Part shown: in pieces, positions 61,461-64,000 of the stretch
Layout: every line of letters begins with the position of its first letter
Position numbering within the stretch: the first letter of the stretch is position 1
Source of the DNA: Takakia lepidozioides
Lineage: Eukaryota > Streptophyta > Takakiopsida > Takakiales > Takakiaceae
DNA length: 64,000 bases
Reading direction: 5' to 3'
Assembly (NCBI GenBank): GCA_030704615.1
Contig: CM060733.1
Coordinates: 47,556,001 to 47,620,000, forward strand
Translations under genes and position numbers: made by a program
Notes under the pieces: generated by a model
Seen by the model: only the letters and a program-made list of their open reading frames with translations
Database searches by the model: none
What the model was told of the DNA's origin: nothing

Positions 61461-61599
61461 GAGGAAGTAGGTTTTCAAATCCCTTTTGATAATCTTGTCC
61501 GGGGATTTGGAACTACTTTTGCAGTGGGAGAAACCTTATGAAGGGGTCTAGTATGCACTCCCTTACGGGGAACTGGCCGGTTGCATCAGTGTTCTTTTC

Positions 61600-62225
61600 A
61601 TGTTTTTCCATCTATACCAGATGGACTCTAAACAGTGTTTTCACCTGCTTTATAAAGGTTTTCTATCCATACCGGAAGAATTACCTGGGTGGACACTAAA
61701 ATACCTCTAAAAATGGCCTATAATTTTTCATTCCTCTTTTATTGACTTTCATCTATACCAGATGAGTCACCAGAGAATGAGGAATTACCTCCGTAGGGGT
61801 TGTGACACTGACATCCTATCTATAGTTTTTCCATCCATGCCGGATGAAAAATACCAAGATTTGAATTCGTTTTATTCCTCCTTTATGCCTTTTTTTCCGT
61901 ACTGGATGAGGCTTTCTCTTAGGGGATGATGAATTACATGTTAGGATGAGAAACCGCTGCCTTGGATGATGTGTACTGCTTTTTCATCCTGCTGATGGAC
62001 CCTCTCCAAATAAATGAACCTATTTACTTTTTTCATCTGAACCGAATGAAAAAAACAGCTTAAGATGGCCCTGGAGAATTGTTTAATTACCCTTAATTAT
62101 TGCTAATTAAGGAGTGAAACCCTAACCCCTACCCTATAATCTACTGTTTAAACCTAGCTAACGGATGCCATCTGTCGGGTTTTCGAGATAAAGGGTGTTG
62201 ATTATTCATCCTCCGCGGATGAAAA
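61600..62225. repeat. Interspersed short palindromes (TTCATCY..ACCRGATGAA)
   Basis: Imperfect hairpins of the form TTTCATCTATACCAGATGAG recur near 61606, 61664, 61748, 61829, 61900, 62031 and 62203, spaced about 60-170 bases. No gene is seen in this interval. Confidence 0.6.
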
Positions 62226-62579
62226 ATCAGGCTGTGCCCTAGGGTGTCTCTCCCACCGTCAGCTGCACTCCTCGTGCTTCTGAGCTCTGAGTCTCTAAGG
62301 ATGAGGAGGTCTGGTTTTTGTAAAAAATAGACAACCTGATAAGGCAATGACAGGCCGTTTTCAGACCTGGATTTGTTGTGGAATGGAGCATAGTGAGGTT
62401 CTATTTGCAAAACATGGCATTAGCCTTTTGTGAAACAGTGATGGTAAGCTCTAAAGGACTCTGGCCAGTGATTAGTTACTTTATTTTGCCATATGAACAG
62501 CCACCTGCATTGTATGATTTATCTTGGCCAAGTGGGCTTGGTCTTGGGCACTCAAATTGTATGTGTGTCCATATATGGA

Positions 62580-63180
62580 TGCTGTGACAGGGCAGTCTTT
62601 TCTTCCATGCCAAAATGCCTTACATGATGCATATCTTGGGGCAACTGTACATGATGTAGAATGAAGTTGCAGTCAGTCTCGTCATGCCCAAAGTGATCAT
62701 TTGGTTGCATGTTTGGAGTCTTATTTACTGCAGGCTGGGCCAGCAAGAGTCCTGTGTACACAGGTCTTGAATCTGTACAATGACAGGTTGTTCTTACCTA
62801 CCCAGAAGGCCTTGCACGAACGCTTTGGGATGCTTACATTTGGCCAAATGTGAAGCTGCAATATGGCTTGCCATGCCCAAGAAGTTTTCTTGGTGGCATG
62901 CCCAAGTGTAATTAATTGCAGGCTGGTCCTTTCAGCTGCCTGTGAGAACATTCCCTGAATGTGTTGTAGGGCAGGTTGTTCTTACCTACCTTGCATAATG
63001 CTTGTCTTGGATCACTTCAAGGTACTTGTGTATACATATCTTGGATTTGTAATGTGGCAAGATGTTCTTATATGCCCATGATATCTTGCATGGTGCATAT
63101 CTTATGGATGATGTAATTTGAGGCTGCAATCTGACTTATATTGTGCAAGAGGATCACTTGGGTACATGACAAGAATCTGA
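62580..63180. repeat. Diverged tandem repeat, about 200-bp period
   Basis: Landmarks GGGCAGGTTGTTCTTACCTA (62585, 62784, 62968, 63055 in variant forms), GAAGCTGCAATATGGCTTGC (three forms) and ATTGCAGGCTGG (62730, 62920) appear in the same order in successive units. No coding capacity. Confidence 0.6.
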
Positions 63181-64000
63181 TTATGAACATACCCCGCCCT
63201 CCCACCCTGTTTTATCATGACTGAACAGGTGGCGTCACTTGGTGTGCTATGACAAGACTGGAAATGTTAGATGGTGCCCTGTCATGGGCTGTTTATGTCT
63301 TTAATTGACAATGACCCTAGTTGGTCTTTTCCATGTCTTGACATGACATGAATATCTTCCCACTCTCTCCCTCTCTCTTATTAACTTTTTCTACCCCCTC
63401 TCTCCCTCTGTGGGTTTTGTTTTTGTGAGCAGCACAAAAGAGAGGGAAGATACTATGTCTTGTCGGGACATGGATAGGACCAAACATGGTCAATGTCAAT
63501 TTTTACAACAAATCAACCTCATGAAGAGGCATTATCAGTCAAACTCCACTTCTAATCAGATCTTATGATGACCTCCATTACATTTCAAAGACAAAGAATC
63601 TACCTGGTAGATTTCAATGACAAGAAAATACGGGTGGGAGGGTGGGATTACTTAGAAGATCCCCTCCTTATAATAATCCGGCTTTATATTCTAAGGAACA
63701 GTATGCTAAACAAGTGTTCAGCCTGTTTTTATGCCTGTTTTAGAATTATAAGCTATGGGTGGCATCTAAGCAAACAATTAAATGTTTACCTATATCATGC
63801 AATAGTACTGCTCATCTGGAACCCAAAAGTTCCAGCTATTTTCCATTAATCACACAACCGGGATATTAAATCATCTGGTTACTTGACAAGATAACCAGTT
63901 TTTTAATAACAAAAACCCAGAGCTTATCTGCTACATTTTCAGAACTTCTTGTAATCATGACACAAAGTCAAAACTCATTGCATTGTTTAGTAAGCTTGAT
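63181..64000. other. Right-edge intergenic, no gene seen
   Basis: A CT-rich stretch (63355-63415) and AT-rich sequence follow. Short frames such as 63565-63849 (+) have no features. Confidence 0.35.

Overview
This window is nuclear DNA of a land plant. The clues are the intron-rich genes with GT..AG borders, an A-type plant cytochrome P450, a UDP-glucose 4-epimerase of the plant cytosolic type, a CTF8 gene, pentatricopeptide (PPR) and OSB-type organelle-protein remnants, and many plant transposon families (Mutator-like, Ty3/gypsy, LINE, SINE, MITE). Introns of hundreds of bases and the P450 and protease styles fit a large-genome plant, perhaps seedless, but I cannot name the species.

Left third (1-30 kb), mostly host genes. 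A ULP2-type SUMO protease lies on the minus strand (1.27-6.78 kb) with all three catalytic residues visible. After a repeat-rich spacer (7.1-9.6 kb) comes a minus-strand multi-exon gene (9.7-12.0 kb) whose C-terminus resembles the PD-(D/E)xK-like domain of Crinkler-type proteins. A small acidic-tailed single-exon gene is at 13.13-13.69 kb (+). UDP-glucose 4-epimerase is at 15.07-20.04 kb (-); nine exons join in phase to 391 residues. Degenerate tandem repeats occupy 22.3-23.5 kb, with a tRNA-derived SINE at 23.6 kb. CTF8 is at 24.48-26.32 kb (+), and a P450 with an in-frame stop and a splice-phase clash is at 28.0-30.4 kb (-).

Middle (30.6-47.9 kb), mostly mobile DNA. It holds a Ty3/gypsy reverse transcriptase piece, a second and broken ULP1-like (C48) protease at 32.3-33.3 kb, a decayed Mutator-like transposase with DDE and SWIM parts at 43.2-45.3 kb, tandem repeats, and a BAH-domain fragment with a frameshift. 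One repeat occurs twice, at the left edge of the window and at 46.2 kb. Its second copy carries a 40-base G run. A broken ULP protease on the same strand as a Mutator transposase recalls the ULP-carrying (Kaonashi-type) Mutator elements.

Right third (47.5-64 kb). Two MITE-like elements (one with a TAA target duplication) are followed by a decayed OSB-like and PPR composite, an intact intronless 434-residue gene with a hydrophobic N-terminus (52.8-54.1 kb, -), a 5'-truncated LINE with a 17-base poly(A) (54.5-57.2 kb, -), nested inverted repeats (57.2-59.7 kb), an array of eight CACGTG boxes (59.9-60.3 kb), a broken reverse transcriptase of an unusual GIPMG type (60.7-61.4 kb), and further hairpin and tandem repeats to the end.
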